The notes beneath the pieces are model-generated. The model saw nothing but the letters and a program-made list of their open reading frames with translations, was not told the origin of the DNA and searched no databases. Source: Saccoglossus kowalevskii (taxonomy: Eukaryota; Hemichordata; Enteropneusta; Harrimaniidae). From it: a DNA stretch of 37,845 nt. Where the stretch lies: contig NW_003129871.1 of NCBI RefSeq assembly GCF_000003605.2, positions 122,456-160,300 of the forward strand, given 5' to 3'. The translations under genes were made by a program, and so were the position numbers. Every line of letters begins with the position of its first letter. Position 1 is the first letter of the stretch. Positions 21,001-27,718 of this stretch are shown here, piece after piece.

Positions 21001-21143
21001 TCATTTGCATCCGGTTCTGGCGTGCAATTTTCAGCTCTCGGCCCCGGTCTGGGCGCACCACAGACAATGCATTCGTTTACCCCAGACTCGTTTTGTAACG
21101 TACACGATTCACATACCCAGGGCCGGGGAAATAGTATTCCCAT
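2868..21143 (-). CDS. CAPN15: Calpain-15 (small optic lobes homologue), gene span
   Basis: This is a non-classical, intracellular calpain cysteine protease with N-terminal zinc fingers. Fourteen coding exons were joined by splice sites and phase: 21143-20878, 19695-18990, 18921-18029, 17131-16923, 13790-13607, 12898-12754, 12188-12110, 11392-11261, 7448-7296, 7166-7005, 6399-6188, 4762-4608, 3705-3527 and 3039-2868. They encode about 1215 residues: eight W-x-C-x2-C...C-x2-C fingers, then the CysPc core ([25 protein letters not shown]), then a C-terminal SOL-homology region ending GLHSVRPL, which matches the vertebrate C terminus as I recall it. Phases agree at every junction from exon 4 to exon 14. 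Exon 3 ends in phase 2 but exon 4 opens in phase 0, so at least one small exon between them is missing from this model. Human CAPN15 is about 1086 residues with five fingers and fly SOL is near 1600, so this protein is finger-rich. The family call is very secure; the 5' end and the exon 2/3 junction are less so. Confidence 0.95.
3168..3270 (+). repeat. Dispersed repeat R, copy 1
   Basis: The signature is TGCATCTCTAACAGAAGCGCA followed about 60 bp later by CTTATTTTAACCACAGACACA. Related copies lie near 4215, 15720 and, reversed, near 34320. It is non-coding, in the intron between exons 13 and 14. Confidence 0.5.
3527..3705 (-). CDS. CAPN15: Calpain-15 exon 13: SOL-homology region
   Basis: Acceptor CATTTCAG at 3706. 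It encodes [20 protein letters not shown], then [17 protein letters not shown] and TDSVPPLH. These blocks are almost identical in vertebrate calpain-15. Donor CACAG|GTAACT at 3526, phase 2. Confidence 0.97.
4215..4335 (+). repeat. Dispersed repeat R, copy 2
   Basis: CACATCGCTAACAGAAGTGCA followed by AACTTATTTTACTCATAGACA, diverged from copy 1 at 3168. It lies in the intron between calpain-15 exons 12 and 13. Confidence 0.45.
4608..4762 (-). CDS. CAPN15: Calpain-15 exon 12: SOL-homology region
   Basis: Acceptor GATTTTCAG at 4763, phase 1. The exon encodes [15 protein letters not shown] and [18 protein letters not shown], corresponding to the vertebrate segment with YSSRLVMVEP and the LADAI helix. 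Donor GAG|GTTAGT at 4607, phase 0. Confidence 0.93.
4763..6187 (-). other. Calpain-15 intron with repeat fragments
   Basis: 4924-4990 matches 12355-12420 (TATTGCAC...CATCCTACC...GAAATGC). 5249-5292 is a fragment of the fold-back element at 12573-12712. No exon is seen in the rest. Confidence 0.5.
6188..6399 (-). CDS. CAPN15: Calpain-15 exon 11: SOL-homology region
   Basis: Acceptor GCCATCAG at 6400; one base completes Arg. It encodes [33 protein letters not shown] and [12 protein letters not shown]. CDxMLEPGxYxxVCxAFNHW is a calpain-15 C-terminal signature. Donor G|GTAATG at 6187, phase 1. The overlapping plus-strand open frame is only a shadow of this exon. Confidence 0.96.
6600..6735. mobile_element. 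Family B MITE, truncated copy
   Basis: The sequence repeats the last two thirds of the neighbouring full copy (TTATTTTCACTGATTTTTGAC and CCAAGCGAAAATA) and joins it directly. It may be a tandem or self-insertion remnant. Confidence 0.6.
6736..6952. mobile_element. Family B MITE, full copy
   Basis: Terminal inverted repeats of about 28 bp: left AATACTGTGATATACTTTAT, right ending GTATTCTACAGTATT. Internal motifs CGCTGAAAA and AAATTCCAnGCGAAAA are shared with copies at 15838 and 27719. It is non-coding, in the intron between exons 10 and 11. Confidence 0.75.
7005..7166 (-). CDS. CAPN15: Calpain-15 exon 10: core/SOH boundary
   Basis: Acceptor TTATTTCAG at 7167. It encodes [19 protein letters not shown] followed by a beta-rich stretch ending GLFQETE. 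YFDxxDICK marks the end of the CysPc domain and DWSEARLSG opens the SOL-homology region. Donor AG|GTGAGA at 7004, phase 2. Confidence 0.97.
7296..7448 (-). CDS. CAPN15: Calpain-15 exon 9: catalytic Asn
   Basis: Acceptor AATACAG at 7449. It encodes [38 protein letters not shown] and SLDDMM. Asn of RNPWG is the third member of the catalytic triad; the Trp after it is also conserved. [12 protein letters not shown] is the usual end of the protease core. Donor AA|GTAAGG at 7295, phase 2. Confidence 0.98.
8726..8902. mobile_element. Family A MITE, best-preserved copy
   Basis: 177 bp bounded by TTAACCTTTTCATCACCA (8726-8743) and TGGTGGTGAAAAGGTTAA (8885-8902), an almost perfect inverted pair with TTAA at each end. 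It sits about 25 bp from the start of the satellite. Confidence 0.75.
8926..9575. repeat. 111/117-bp satellite, left block (about six units)
   Basis: The units read CTATACACATTTGACGAGG ... GGGTATCTCAATGTAATGAT ... AAACCATATCGCTCAAAATG. Unit length is 111 bp, or 117 bp when a 6-bp AAATTC duplication is present. Both are multiples of three and there is no stop in one frame, so the block reads as a 222-codon frame of near-identical repeats. I see no promoter, splice signal or protein similarity and treat it as non-coding. The last unit (about 9551-9575) is diverged. It lies in the calpain-15 intron between exons 8 and 9. Confidence 0.85.
9576..10613 (+). mobile_element. Pearl/Helentron-like non-autonomous element inserted in the satellite
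   Basis: 1038 bp bounded by the perfect inverted ends GTCCCCGTTC (9576-9585) and GAACGGGGAC (10604-10613). It contains core repeats: CCATGCAT-anchored units start at 9683, 10004 and 10325 (321-bp spacing, apparently dimers of roughly 160 bp) with a partial unit at 10496. Then comes an (ACGG)n microsatellite (about 10525-10561) and a terminal stem-loop (10580-10614). Satellite units flank it on both sides, so it inserted after the array formed. It has no coding capacity. Confidence 0.72.
10525..10561 (+). repeat. (GGAC)n microsatellite
   Basis: About nine units of GGAC just before the terminal hairpin of the pearl-like element; such a tetranucleotide tract at this position is characteristic of that element type. 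Confidence 0.9.
10614..10900. repeat. 111/117-bp satellite, right block (about 2.5 units)
   Basis: It resumes with TAATGATCCCCTCTCAATGA, in the same orientation as the left block, and ends near AACCATATCGTTCAAA. It is the continuation of the array split by the element at 9576-10613. Confidence 0.85.
11261..11392 (-). CDS. CAPN15: Calpain-15 exon 8: catalytic His
   Basis: Acceptor TTATTTCAG at 11393. The exon encodes [14 protein letters not shown] and [15 protein letters not shown]. The His of [11 protein letters not shown] is the catalytic histidine. Donor CACAG|GTAAGA at 11260, phase 2. The intron that follows in the gene (11260-7449) is the longest, 3.8 kb, and holds the satellite and the inserted pearl-like element. 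Confidence 0.98.
11700..11910. repeat. Possible decayed Family B copy
   Basis: CTGTAAACCATTTATTTTCA at the left and CAGCGAAAATAACAAAATTA near the right recall Family B, but most of the sequence has diverged. It lies in the intron between exons 7 and 8. Confidence 0.3.
12110..12188 (-). CDS. CAPN15: Calpain-15 exon 7: protease core
   Basis: A 79-nt exon after a CCCTTTAG acceptor, encoding [20 protein letters not shown] and SSKEAG. The [14 protein letters not shown] block is typical of calpain-15. Donor GG|GTAAGT at 12109, phase 2. Both junction phases agree with the neighbouring exons. Confidence 0.96.
12573..12712. mobile_element. Fold-back MITE with about 48-bp arms
   Basis: The left arm AAGGTTACTATGAGGATACC (from 12578) and the following AAAGTATGCAC and CAGACAGTACA blocks reappear reversed at 12661-12708. 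A fragment of the same family is at 5249-5292. It starts about 40 bp past the exon 6 donor. Confidence 0.7.
12754..12898 (-). CDS. CAPN15: Calpain-15 exon 6: protease core
   Basis: Phase 0 start after GTATAG. It reads [20 protein letters not shown], then [19 protein letters not shown] and PCESLPLH. The LWVPLIEKA helix and EGLATLTG turn are conserved calpain core elements. The donor is CATT|GTAAGT at 12753, phase 1. A fold-back element lies only about 40 bp downstream of this donor. Confidence 0.97.
12899..13606 (-). other. Calpain-15 intron, no feature seen
   Basis: This intron lies between exons 5 and 6. I see no exon, repeat or RNA gene in it. Confidence 0.4.
13607..13790 (-). CDS. CAPN15: Calpain-15 exon 5: protease core PC1
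   Basis: The first base completes the Trp codon of GNCW. The exon then reads [26 protein letters not shown] and [10 protein letters not shown]. This is the conserved first protease half around the catalytic helix and the following beta strands. Acceptor GACTAG at 13791 and donor CAG|GTATGT at 13606 are both good, and the exon ends in phase 0. The intron to exon 4 is 3.1 kb and packed with repeats. Confidence 0.97.
14219..14419. mobile_element. Family A MITE, abutting another insertion
   Basis: CCTTTTCACCACCA (14223-14236) is the perfect inverse of TGGTGGTGAAAAGG (14402-14415). The left flank is TTAG (mutated TTAA) and the right TTAA (14416-14419) is also the left TTAA of the next element. 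Confidence 0.75.
14416..14708. mobile_element. Family C MITE, TTAA-flanked
   Basis: 293 bp with perfect 17-bp inverted ends TTAAAGCGCGGTAGTCG (14416-14432) and CGACTACCGCGCTTTAA (14692-14708). Taking TTAA as the target duplication, the element proper starts AGCGCGG. A TTAA target is typical of piggyBac-type transposases. A diverged copy lies at 17686-17973. Confidence 0.8.
14850..15625 (-). pseudogene. Non-LTR retrotransposon 3' remnant (post-RT C-terminal region)
   Basis: Minus-strand frames reconstruct, in order, the C-terminal part common in invertebrate non-LTR retrotransposon ORF2 proteins. First [20 protein letters not shown] and ELGKFPLL...LIKYWYRI (about 15620-15400), then [14 protein letters not shown] and [12 protein letters not shown], then a zinc-knuckle-like RICKQCS...EHFFMEC, then [19 protein letters not shown] near 14860. 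Stops and frame changes separate the pieces, and the reverse transcriptase itself is absent, as expected of a 5'-truncated, decayed copy. It lies in a calpain-15 intron in the same orientation as the gene. Confidence 0.75.
15720..15825 (+). repeat. Dispersed repeat R, copy 3
   Basis: GAGCATTTCTAATAGAAGTG followed by ATGAGTTATATTGGTTGCAG and ACTGTCATTTAAG, a diverged relative of the copies at 3168 and 4215. It abuts a Family B element. Confidence 0.4.
15838..16041. mobile_element. Family B MITE, reversed copy
   Basis: CACTGTAAAATACTTTATTT at the left and TAAAGTATTTCACAGTA at the right are inverted ends. The inner sequence is the reverse of the copy at 6736-6952. Confidence 0.72.
16570..16797. 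repeat. Decayed Family A relative
   Basis: The interior (ATGAAAATTGACTCAAATTG, TGTTGGCTCCAAAA) and the right end TCTGGTAGTGAAGTAATTAA resemble Family A copies at 2583 and 14219. The left end is not identifiable. Confidence 0.4.
16923..17131 (-). CDS. CAPN15: Calpain-15 exon 4: start of protease core, catalytic Cys
   Basis: The exon starts after CATATAG in phase 0 and reads [10 protein letters not shown], the family entry motif before the protease core. It continues with [11 protein letters not shown] and [12 protein letters not shown]. The Gln of QG would form the oxyanion hole and the Cys of GNCW is the nucleophile; both are present, so the enzyme looks active. The donor GTGAGT at 16922 splits the Trp codon (phase 2). 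The preceding exon end (18029) is in phase 2, so a small linking exon is unplaced. Confidence 0.96.
17686..17973. mobile_element. Family C MITE, diverged copy
   Basis: It begins TTAAAGGGCAATGGTC and shares long stretches with 14416-14708, including TGGCGACTTTGACTG, CTCATACTTGTGATTTC and GCATTGGATTGTGGGAAAAT. The right end GACCACCACCATTTA is a degraded inverse of the left. It lies in the intron where the missing calpain-15 exon should be. Confidence 0.65.
18029..18921 (-). CDS. CAPN15: Calpain-15 exon 3: zinc fingers 5 to 8
   Basis: The acceptor CTCTCAG ends at 18922, preceded by ACTAATAAC, a good branch-point sequence. Finger 5 (residues 328-349, WTCASC...CKVC) has two extra residues between the Cys pairs. 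Fingers 6-8 follow at 460-479 (WKCKAC...CAAC), 499-518 ([10 protein letters not shown]...CCMC) and 553-572 ([10 protein letters not shown]...CVLC). The linker between fingers 5 and 6 is acidic and Ser-rich and contains VIDVDI (368-373) and EESDED followed by ATIDLT (ending 434), both SUMO-interacting-like. The rest of the linkers are Thr/Pro/Ser-rich and probably disordered. The donor CAG|GTAACT at 18028 is strong and leaves phase 2. Confidence 0.85.
18922..18989 (-). other. Proposed 68-nt intron between calpain-15 exons 2 and 3
   Basis: The finger-4 frame hits TGA at 18974-18972 and the finger-5 frame is offset by one base. An intron from GTAGAG (18989) to CTCTCAG (18922) restores the frame in phase 0 and has an ACTAATAAC branch-point-like sequence. 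The donor is weak. A one-base assembly error is the alternative. Confidence 0.5.
18990..19695 (-). CDS. CAPN15: Calpain-15 exon 2: zinc fingers 3 and 4
   Basis: The exon opens after a strong pyrimidine tract and CAG at 19697-19696, phase 2, which joins exon 1 without a stop. A CTGTAG acceptor further upstream would create one. Finger 3 (residues 123-142) is WNCVHCTF...CHMC; its TF pair plus Met is the ubiquitin-contact signature known from NPL4-type NZF fingers. Finger 4 (203-222) is [10 protein letters not shown]...CSVC. Between them lies [12 protein letters not shown], which resembles a SUMO-interacting motif. A further possible intron (19441-19373, 69 nt) lies inside. The 3' boundary is inferred: the frame meets a stop at 18974-18972, so a short intron with a weak donor at 18989 is proposed. 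Confidence 0.8.
19373..19441 (-). other. Possible 69-nt in-frame intron (exitron-like) in calpain-15 exon 2
   Basis: GAAG|GTAAGACAG at 19441 is a strong donor and TTTTACAG at 19380-19373 a good acceptor, both in phase 1. Removal of exactly 23 codons keeps the frame and leaves fingers 3 and 4 intact, shortening only their linker. Retention also keeps the frame open. It may be a constitutive short intron or an alternatively retained one. Confidence 0.45.
19696..20877 (-). other. Calpain-15 intron 1, no feature seen
   Basis: No exon or repeat is recognised. The CTGTAG acceptor-like site upstream of the chosen one would create a stop if joined to exon 1. Confidence 0.5.
20878..21143 (-). CDS. 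CAPN15: Calpain-15 exon 1: start codon, zinc fingers 1 and 2
   Basis: This exon encodes two RanBP2-type fingers: residues 9-28 (WVCESC...CIVC) and 56-75 (WDCDVC...CFAC). The first has the usual CT dipeptide and Asn; the second has CLTKN instead of CTxxN. I chose the ATG at 21143 because it has A at -3 and G at +4. An in-frame ATG at 21224 is in a poor context (T at -3) and would add 27 residues. The donor is GTAAGT at 20877, leaving phase 2. The upstream region faces the GAB gene. Confidence 0.82.
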
Positions 21144-21224
21144 ACTACGCCATTGTCGGTCGAAACAATCAAGATTTGCAGGAGAATAACCTTTGCTTAG
21201 GCTATAGCAAACAACAACATACAC

Positions 21225-21862
21225 TCGGCAATAAGCTTACTTCCTGTCGCTTGTTAACCAAACTTACTTTATAACCACGTTTCTCATTGGTCGAATATTA
21301 ATAAACTTATTTCCGGAAGTTGAATTTTTACCGTTGTTGATATGTTTTCACTGAATATATAATGACAGTCTATACAACAAATAGTTTACTCTCGTTTGCC
21401 TGATACATAGCTATAAAAACAGTATAATATAATTTACGTTTTCGAAGCCAGGTAGAAGTAAACAAATTGAACGACTACCGGGAACGCCCACCAGCGTCCG
21501 CCCAATCAACTACTGTCTCACCTTGGAGAGCGACTTTACATTTTTAGTAAATATTTTCGTTAACAATTAAATACAACTTTTAAAAAATTGTATATGAATA
21601 TATAATTAATGAGATATAATTATTTCAAAAGTCGAATTATTATAAATGAAGGCCAAGAGGTAACAAGTAATAGCACCATCATTATGTCGAATAACGCTGC
21701 TGTGATCGACGAGATAGCGTCGGCCATTAAAATAATAACCCACGCAACTCTTACTTGCAAGTTTGAGACCATAGTTGATTTCCGTCTGCAAAAACAAGCT
21801 TTAGACTCATCACGACTATCCATGTTTCCTGAAGATAATACAACCCGATAGTCCAAGTAGTG
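21225..21862. promoter_or_regulatory. Divergent intergenic region, probable bidirectional promoter
   Basis: Only about 640 bp separate the 5'-most in-frame calpain-15 ATG (minus) from the GAB ATG (plus), so both promoters and 5' UTRs must lie here unless there are distant non-coding exons. I see no clear TATA box with a defined start site. A short plus-strand open frame (21609-21851) stops 11 bp before the GAB ATG and could act as an upstream ORF if transcribed; it has no recognisable protein features. Confidence 0.6.
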
Positions 21863-21928
21863 ATGGCGGACGTCGTATGTACAGGGTGGCTAAAAAAATC
21901 GCCACCCGCCACTAAAATGTCGATCTGG
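21863..21928 (+). CDS. GAB-family exon 1
   Basis: Twenty-two codons from an ATG with G at -3 and +4, reading VVCTGWLKKSPP, the first PH strand of GAB proteins. The exon ends in Trp, and the donor TGG|GTATGT at 21929 leaves phase 0. The position of this intron, just after the KSPP motif, agrees with my recollection of vertebrate GAB genes. Confidence 0.93.
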
Positions 21929-24900
21929 GTATGTATAAAGTTTGCAATACTTTATTCGTAAATATTCGTGAGTGTTGTGTTTCTTGAAGTGCTGTACGTT
22001 AAATAGCGACAATGTAAACTGCAATGTAGTTATAATGTAAATACTTGTCATAACATTCCATAACGTTCATGTTCGTGAGTTCAAGCTCCGTGTAATTACT
22101 GTGAGTGTAATTGTTTTTCATCAATAACTAGTCTGGGGCTTCAATGACGAACTCGACTGTCTCAGTGTCTATGGATCTGTTTTTCATCAGCTTGTTTCGT
22201 CTTTTTTTCATGTGTTCATACACCCACCCGCCATTTTTTTTGCTCGATCCCGTTATTGTTACGTTGTTTTATTACAAGTATATTGCTTTTTCGAACCACC
22301 CCTCGAAGAAAATAACGTCCAAGACTCCTTCGATCACGACACATGTGACGTAATACAATATCCTTTGAACATAATTCGCTCCGCAGTTCTTGTCATATTT
22401 GACCTTTTACGCCCGTGTTTACGGTTCACGTTGTGGTATTCATTTCATCCCTTGACGCATTCGCAATTTGACAGCTGACCCCAGGTCTACATGTTTCCTT
22501 CTTATTTTTTGTAGTGTAAATGTCTGTGATCCATGTTGCGCATGTTTGTGTTGCTGTAGCGAACAATTTACATCGTCCATGACGGCGTTTCTTTTTTTCT
22601 TTTCCATGTAACTCATTTGGACTTTGCTGCTAAAAATAAACACGGTCGTGCTGATCTTCCCACGATTGATTCTTGACATTGGCTTCATTTATGCTGCATT
22701 TTTCACTGCAGGGAGTGCCTATAGCCTCATGTACATCCTGGGGTCAGGTTAGTTCTGTTGCCCCTTCACTTCTTTGATGTTGCCAACAAAAATTAACATC
22801 ACAAGCGTAATATGTGCACTAATGTAAACTAATATGTTGTCTTGTGCACAGTAATTTATTGTGGTGTCATTATTGGTAATTTATAATGTGGATGATGTGC
22901 ATTTATTCAACACTTCAGCATGTTTACAAGTTCTGTAATACAAGTTAATAATAATTTACATGAGATACATCCTTGATTGCACTTGTGAAGCCCTGTGGTG
23001 TGAATGGTTATTACTATTTGTATGCCAGTACACATATTGTTATGCTAATGATTCACCATTGACAGTGAAGCTAGTTTTGTCTAACCGCATCCAGTTCAGC
23101 ATTAAATCATCATTAAGTGCATAACATCTATAATCAGATTTCCATAACTATTATTAAAGGAGACCACATATTCTGGTTAAAAAAAAAAAAAACGTGTCTT
23201 CATTTTTATCCGTGATTCTTTTAATGCAAATGAGTACTGCAGATTCAAACCCTTGTGGTGCTGATATTGTTGGTGGCTGTAGTGATTCATTGTGTACCTA
23301 TTGATGACTTCTTGACATCAAAAAGCTAGTATGTATTTATTATGCGTTATCATTTACCGCATCTCATGATTTGTTTTAAAGATGTACAGAATGATTTTTT
23401 GATTCTTAAAATAATAATTGTGGACTCGCTTCTTAAAATTATACTGCAATCTCTGTATGTTTACAGCTTTTATTAATGATAGGTAGACCTTGCATCATCA
23501 TTGGCTGCATCAGTAGTACTAAAACATTGAATGTAATGCTGTTTACAAACAGTATGTTATAGCCCCTGTAAATGTCACCACTTAATCTCTATTCCCCTTT
23601 TTTGCCATCATTGCTGATAATATAAACAGTGTGAAATGCACATTAACACATTTGCAAGAGCTACATTTAATTAATTCCTAGGTATGTTGACACACACATG
23701 TAATTGTTAACGAGATTCAATTTGTCCAGGGTGCCAAATCATTTGATAATGTAGATTACCCGGTAACCAATGGTAACGCTTAGCATGATAAAATATCAAA
23801 TAGCATTCATAAAAGAAAAATATGAAAACCATATTCTATTAGATGTGCATCTCCAAAAGTCAAAAAGTTTTTATGTTTTAATAGTTATACCAGTACATGT
23901 GTTAAAATAGTTGCTTGTTCACTTCAAAGGCTTCATGTTGTAAACAAATTTATAACCAGTCTTCACAATAGTTTCCCGGAAATTGTCTTATCACTAATTA
24001 CAAAAGAGAACTATTACTTTGTATCTGCAAGAAAACGAACATCGATAAATAGAGTATAAAATGGGCTTTTTAAAAATCAAGAATGTAGCAAAAGAGACAG
24101 GGCACAAACTCTTATGCACACGTTGTAAATGTATAACTATTGGACCAAATTCTACAATATTAACTTTGTAATTCATCAATGTCTGTGCATGTTCTCCTTT
24201 GCTTTGAACATCTTGTTTAATTTCCCAACCATAATAATGTAATAAACCTTTAAAGTCAAACACTTGAATCATAATCACTAACACAACAATTTTACTCTCA
24301 AAAGGGGGTGCCACTGTTTTTAGATTTAATGCATTAGTGAAAACTACATTGTACCAAATACATAGAATTGAAAATATGATTAAGAATGGACAGTGTAGAA
24401 GTTACTTAAAATGTGGAAATTATAAAAGCACTACAAATTTTGCTGCGTGAAAATGGAAAACAATGTCTTCGGCTTCTATTTGGGTTTAAAAATGTTAATT
24501 TCAAAATGGCTGAACACTAGGAATTATTCAGTTTCACGAAATTCTTGTCCGCAAAAGTGTTTTAGCTTGGACAGTCCTTGCATTGTAATTCCTGTAAGGA
24601 ATCTTCAACTAGTGAAGAAGCTAAGTCTTGTCTATCTTTGAAGACCCTGTGATACATTATATGATAGTAATACTATATTTCCGTTGAATTCCCATTAGAC
24701 AGCAAAAAATAATTATATTTCAAAATTGCCAGCTGCCATACTCTTGTAGCTTCATCCATTTTCTTAATGTAATATTATTCATATCTTTCTATCCGGAGGC
24801 CCTAGGTTTATAAGAGTGTCATATCCATATGTTGACGATTATAATATTTCATTATGAGTGAGTCGAAACATCCCCAGGCATTTCTGATCTGTTATTTGTC

Positions 24901-26307
24901 TGATGCTCTTTGGTGGGAAAGCTGCTGATAATAAAAGTTACATACTTACCTTTTAGTTTATCTAATAATGATTTTTTGCAGATCTGTCATATTACCGGTA
25001 GTCATGTTAAATTATTTTAAGTTGAAATCTATGTTTTCTAAGCTATTTCCTGGTGCTGGGGAAAATCAGTGATATAAATACACACAGGGATTTGTTGTTG
25101 TGTTTTTTTGTTTTTTTTCTGGCAAATGTTGTCATATAGCACCAAATATATTTTAGTATAACAAGGAAATGTCTTTTCAAGTGTTTATGAAACAGAAAAA
25201 AAAAATAGATCCTGTTTATTAAAGTTAAAGAAAAGTTGAATACCATTTTTAGCTCCGTTGTTGACTTCTTATTGAAAATGGCTAGCCTGATTGCTTTGAT
25301 ATTTTATATGCTGGTGTTGTCGGTGGACCAACGTCAGATTTGTTCATTTTGTAATGTTACCGGTACATTCAATTTTCTAATTTTGGTGAAAATTGTTGTC
25401 AATGTTGTTTTTAATAATGTCTGCCCAATTGACTTCATGACGATAACTTTTTCTAATTTTAGTGAATATTTCTGTGTCATTTTCGGTAAAAAAGGCAAAG
25501 TTTTCAGAAACTGAAAAGAGCAAGATGAACAGCTATTATTGAATAATGGTAGTCATGGATTATTAAATTACTGTTCTGAAATGTTCAGTTATAAAAAGAC
25601 ATGTCCTTTTTTATTGAATGATAATTGTAGATTTATTGCTGTTGTTAAATTGTATACATGTCACAATTACTAACTTGTTTGCATATTCTATGTGTAGGCA
25701 TCACAATTTTGTCATTCTAAGGCAAACCAAAGAAGTCATTTTTGTGTCTGGCATACATTGGCTCAAAAGGGGTTTCCCATGATTTTTTTTTCTTGGTTTC
25801 TGCCAAAATATTGTGAAGATAAAAAGAAATGGCAAAAAAGTTAAAACAGCATAGAACTTGAAACAATATTTTTTTTTAGCCTAACCAACTTTTTGTTGAA
25901 TGGTATATCCCCTATCCCTAATTTATCCCTAATTTTTCCAATGTTTGTTAGTGCCACCGAATATAACATAAAAACTTGAATCTATTTTTTGTAGAAATTT
26001 TGGAAGGACAGATGGTGTGTGTTGAAGAAACGTGGATCCACTTACTATTTAGAGTATTATAAAAATGAATGGGCCACGAGACCCAAAGGGGAAATCGACC
26101 TCAGTAAATGTGAGCAAGTCATCGAAGGACTAGAATTCGAGAACCGAAGAAATTTGTTAAACGCTCACATTTTTAATATTGTGACAAGTAAAAGGACTTA
26201 TTACCTTGTGACTAAAACAGAGGATGATATGTTTCGATGGGTGAGAAATATCTGCCGAGTTTGTGGATTCATCAACGAGGAACCGCCGCAGACTTCAGAA
26301 GTTACTG
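21863..26307 (+). CDS. GAB/DOS-family docking protein, first two coding exons (PH domain), 3' part missing
   Basis: GAB proteins are scaffolds that bind phosphoinositides through an N-terminal PH domain and, when tyrosine-phosphorylated downstream of receptor kinases, recruit SHP2, PI3K and GRB2. Exons 21863-21928 and 25995-26307 join in phase 0 and give about 126 residues, nearly the whole PH domain. It opens MADVVCTGWLKKSPP, then WKDRWCVL, LEYYKNEW, IDLSKCEQV, a YYLV strand, and the C-terminal helix DDMFRWVRNICRVCGF. The KSPP and CxxCGF features are GAB-specific rather than general PH. The Pro-rich and Tyr-motif tail that defines the rest of the protein was not found in the remaining 11.5 kb, so it either lies beyond the window or in unrecognised exons. 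The family call is secure; which paralogue it is cannot be said. Confidence 0.93.
21929..25994 (+). other. GAB intron 1 (4.1 kb), no gene or clear repeat seen
   Basis: First introns often hold regulatory sequence. The first 800 bp are less AT-rich than the rest, but I cannot name specific sites. Short open frames here have no recognisable features. Confidence 0.5.
25995..26307 (+). CDS. GAB-family exon 2: rest of PH domain
   Basis: The acceptor is TTTTTTGTAG at 25994; the exon starts KFWKDRWCVLKKRG and ends EEPPQTSEVT, with donor G|GTAAGT at 26308 (phase 1). The basic strand KDRW and the invariant Trp of the C-terminal helix (FRWVRNICRVCGF) are present. The PH helix is followed directly by an acidic/Pro tail, as in the family. 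Confidence 0.95.
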
Positions 26308-27718
26308 GTAAGTTTTGTTTTCCAACATCACTTGGTTGTTAGCGCACGTAATTAATTAACTGTAATTTAATTGTTAATTTACACTGGATTTAATTTCACA
26401 ATTTTGATATTTGATCATATTTTTATTTTAAGTTTTATTATTTAAACAATTGTTCTATTGTTATTTAGTTAGCTGATTTAACTTATAATAATAAAACCCT
26501 GTGAATAATTAATACTGTTACAGTAAATCTCTGAGCTAAGGTAGAGAAGCTAAACTGTTGGTTTGTGATAGAACATAGATAGGTCTGGATCATATGCATT
26601 CAATGATAGAGGATGATTTCTAGAGGATTTTACCTACTAGCTCATATTAAATGCCAAAAATTAGTAATTAAACCTCAGTTATTTTTGTTTTGAGGTGGAT
26701 GAGTTGTTAATAGAAACATTAAATAATTTTTTAGTAGGTCTTATGTAGATTTAAGTTGAGATATTAATTTTAAACTGAAAAAATGTAATACAGTTTGTAC
26801 ATTGAAAACAAATCACTGAAAGATTCCAAACTATCGATAGTTTGATGTCTTGCCAATAATATGAAATGCCAAGGATGGTGGATATCATCTCAATATGGGT
26901 TTTTTTTTTTGATAGGTGTTTCAGTTGTCTTCGCAACATCAAACATGTTTGTTTTTTTAGCCGAGGGACCCAATTAATAGCATGATTGGCCAAATAATTT
27001 TAGAAATATGGCTGAAAGGCTACTGTGTATGTGCACATCATTTCTGTCTTGAGGCAAACTATGTAATTGCGGTTGAATATAGCTGTTGACGTAATTGCAA
27101 ATGAAAGGCATTCTCTAGATGATGAAGGGCCTCGGGATACATTTTGTCTGGAGTTATAGATCCAGAATACAGTTATATTAGAGTTATATATCGATTATAT
27201 GTATTCAAGATATTTTGTTAGTATATTTCCTTATATTTAAATTTTTTTTTAANNNNNNNNNNNNNNNNNNNNNNNNNNNNNNNNNNNNNNNNNNNNNNNN
27301 NNNNNNNNNNNNNNNNNNNNNNNNNNNNNNNNNNNNNNNNNNNNNNNNNNNNNNNNNNNNNNNNNNNNNNNNTTTTAACCTACTGAGCTCCACATATTTG
27401 TTCCCTCCAAAATTTTGATGTTACATTTTGCATGCATTTTTTGTATTTTTCTGTAATTTTCTGGTTAATTTTAGGCCAAATGAACTTAATTCCTATTGTC
27501 TGAAGGTTTTGGAAAATTATGGAAAAAATTATGCAGATTTATTTGCTGAATGGTGAAAAAAGTGTGAATCTCATGGTTAGGAATATCTTCTGTTTGAACC
27601 ATCGAGACATAAATTATATTTATTGCATTCTGAATATCTGTGTGTGGATGGCTTCCTGTAATTGACCTTACATTTTAATGTAACCCATGGCATCCTTTCA
27701 AACTACCATTTGAAATGT
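26308..27718 (+). other. GAB intron 2, first part, with assembly gap
   Basis: 27253-27372 is a 120-base run of N. The rest is AT-rich and has no recognised exon. Up to the right edge, this and the following segments are presumably intronic to the GAB gene. Confidence 0.6.

Noticed and set aside
21620-21856. Minus-strand 78-codon hydrophobic frame upstream of GAB
   Set aside because: It overlaps a plus-strand frame over the same bases in the probable promoter/5' UTR; no start context or family match.
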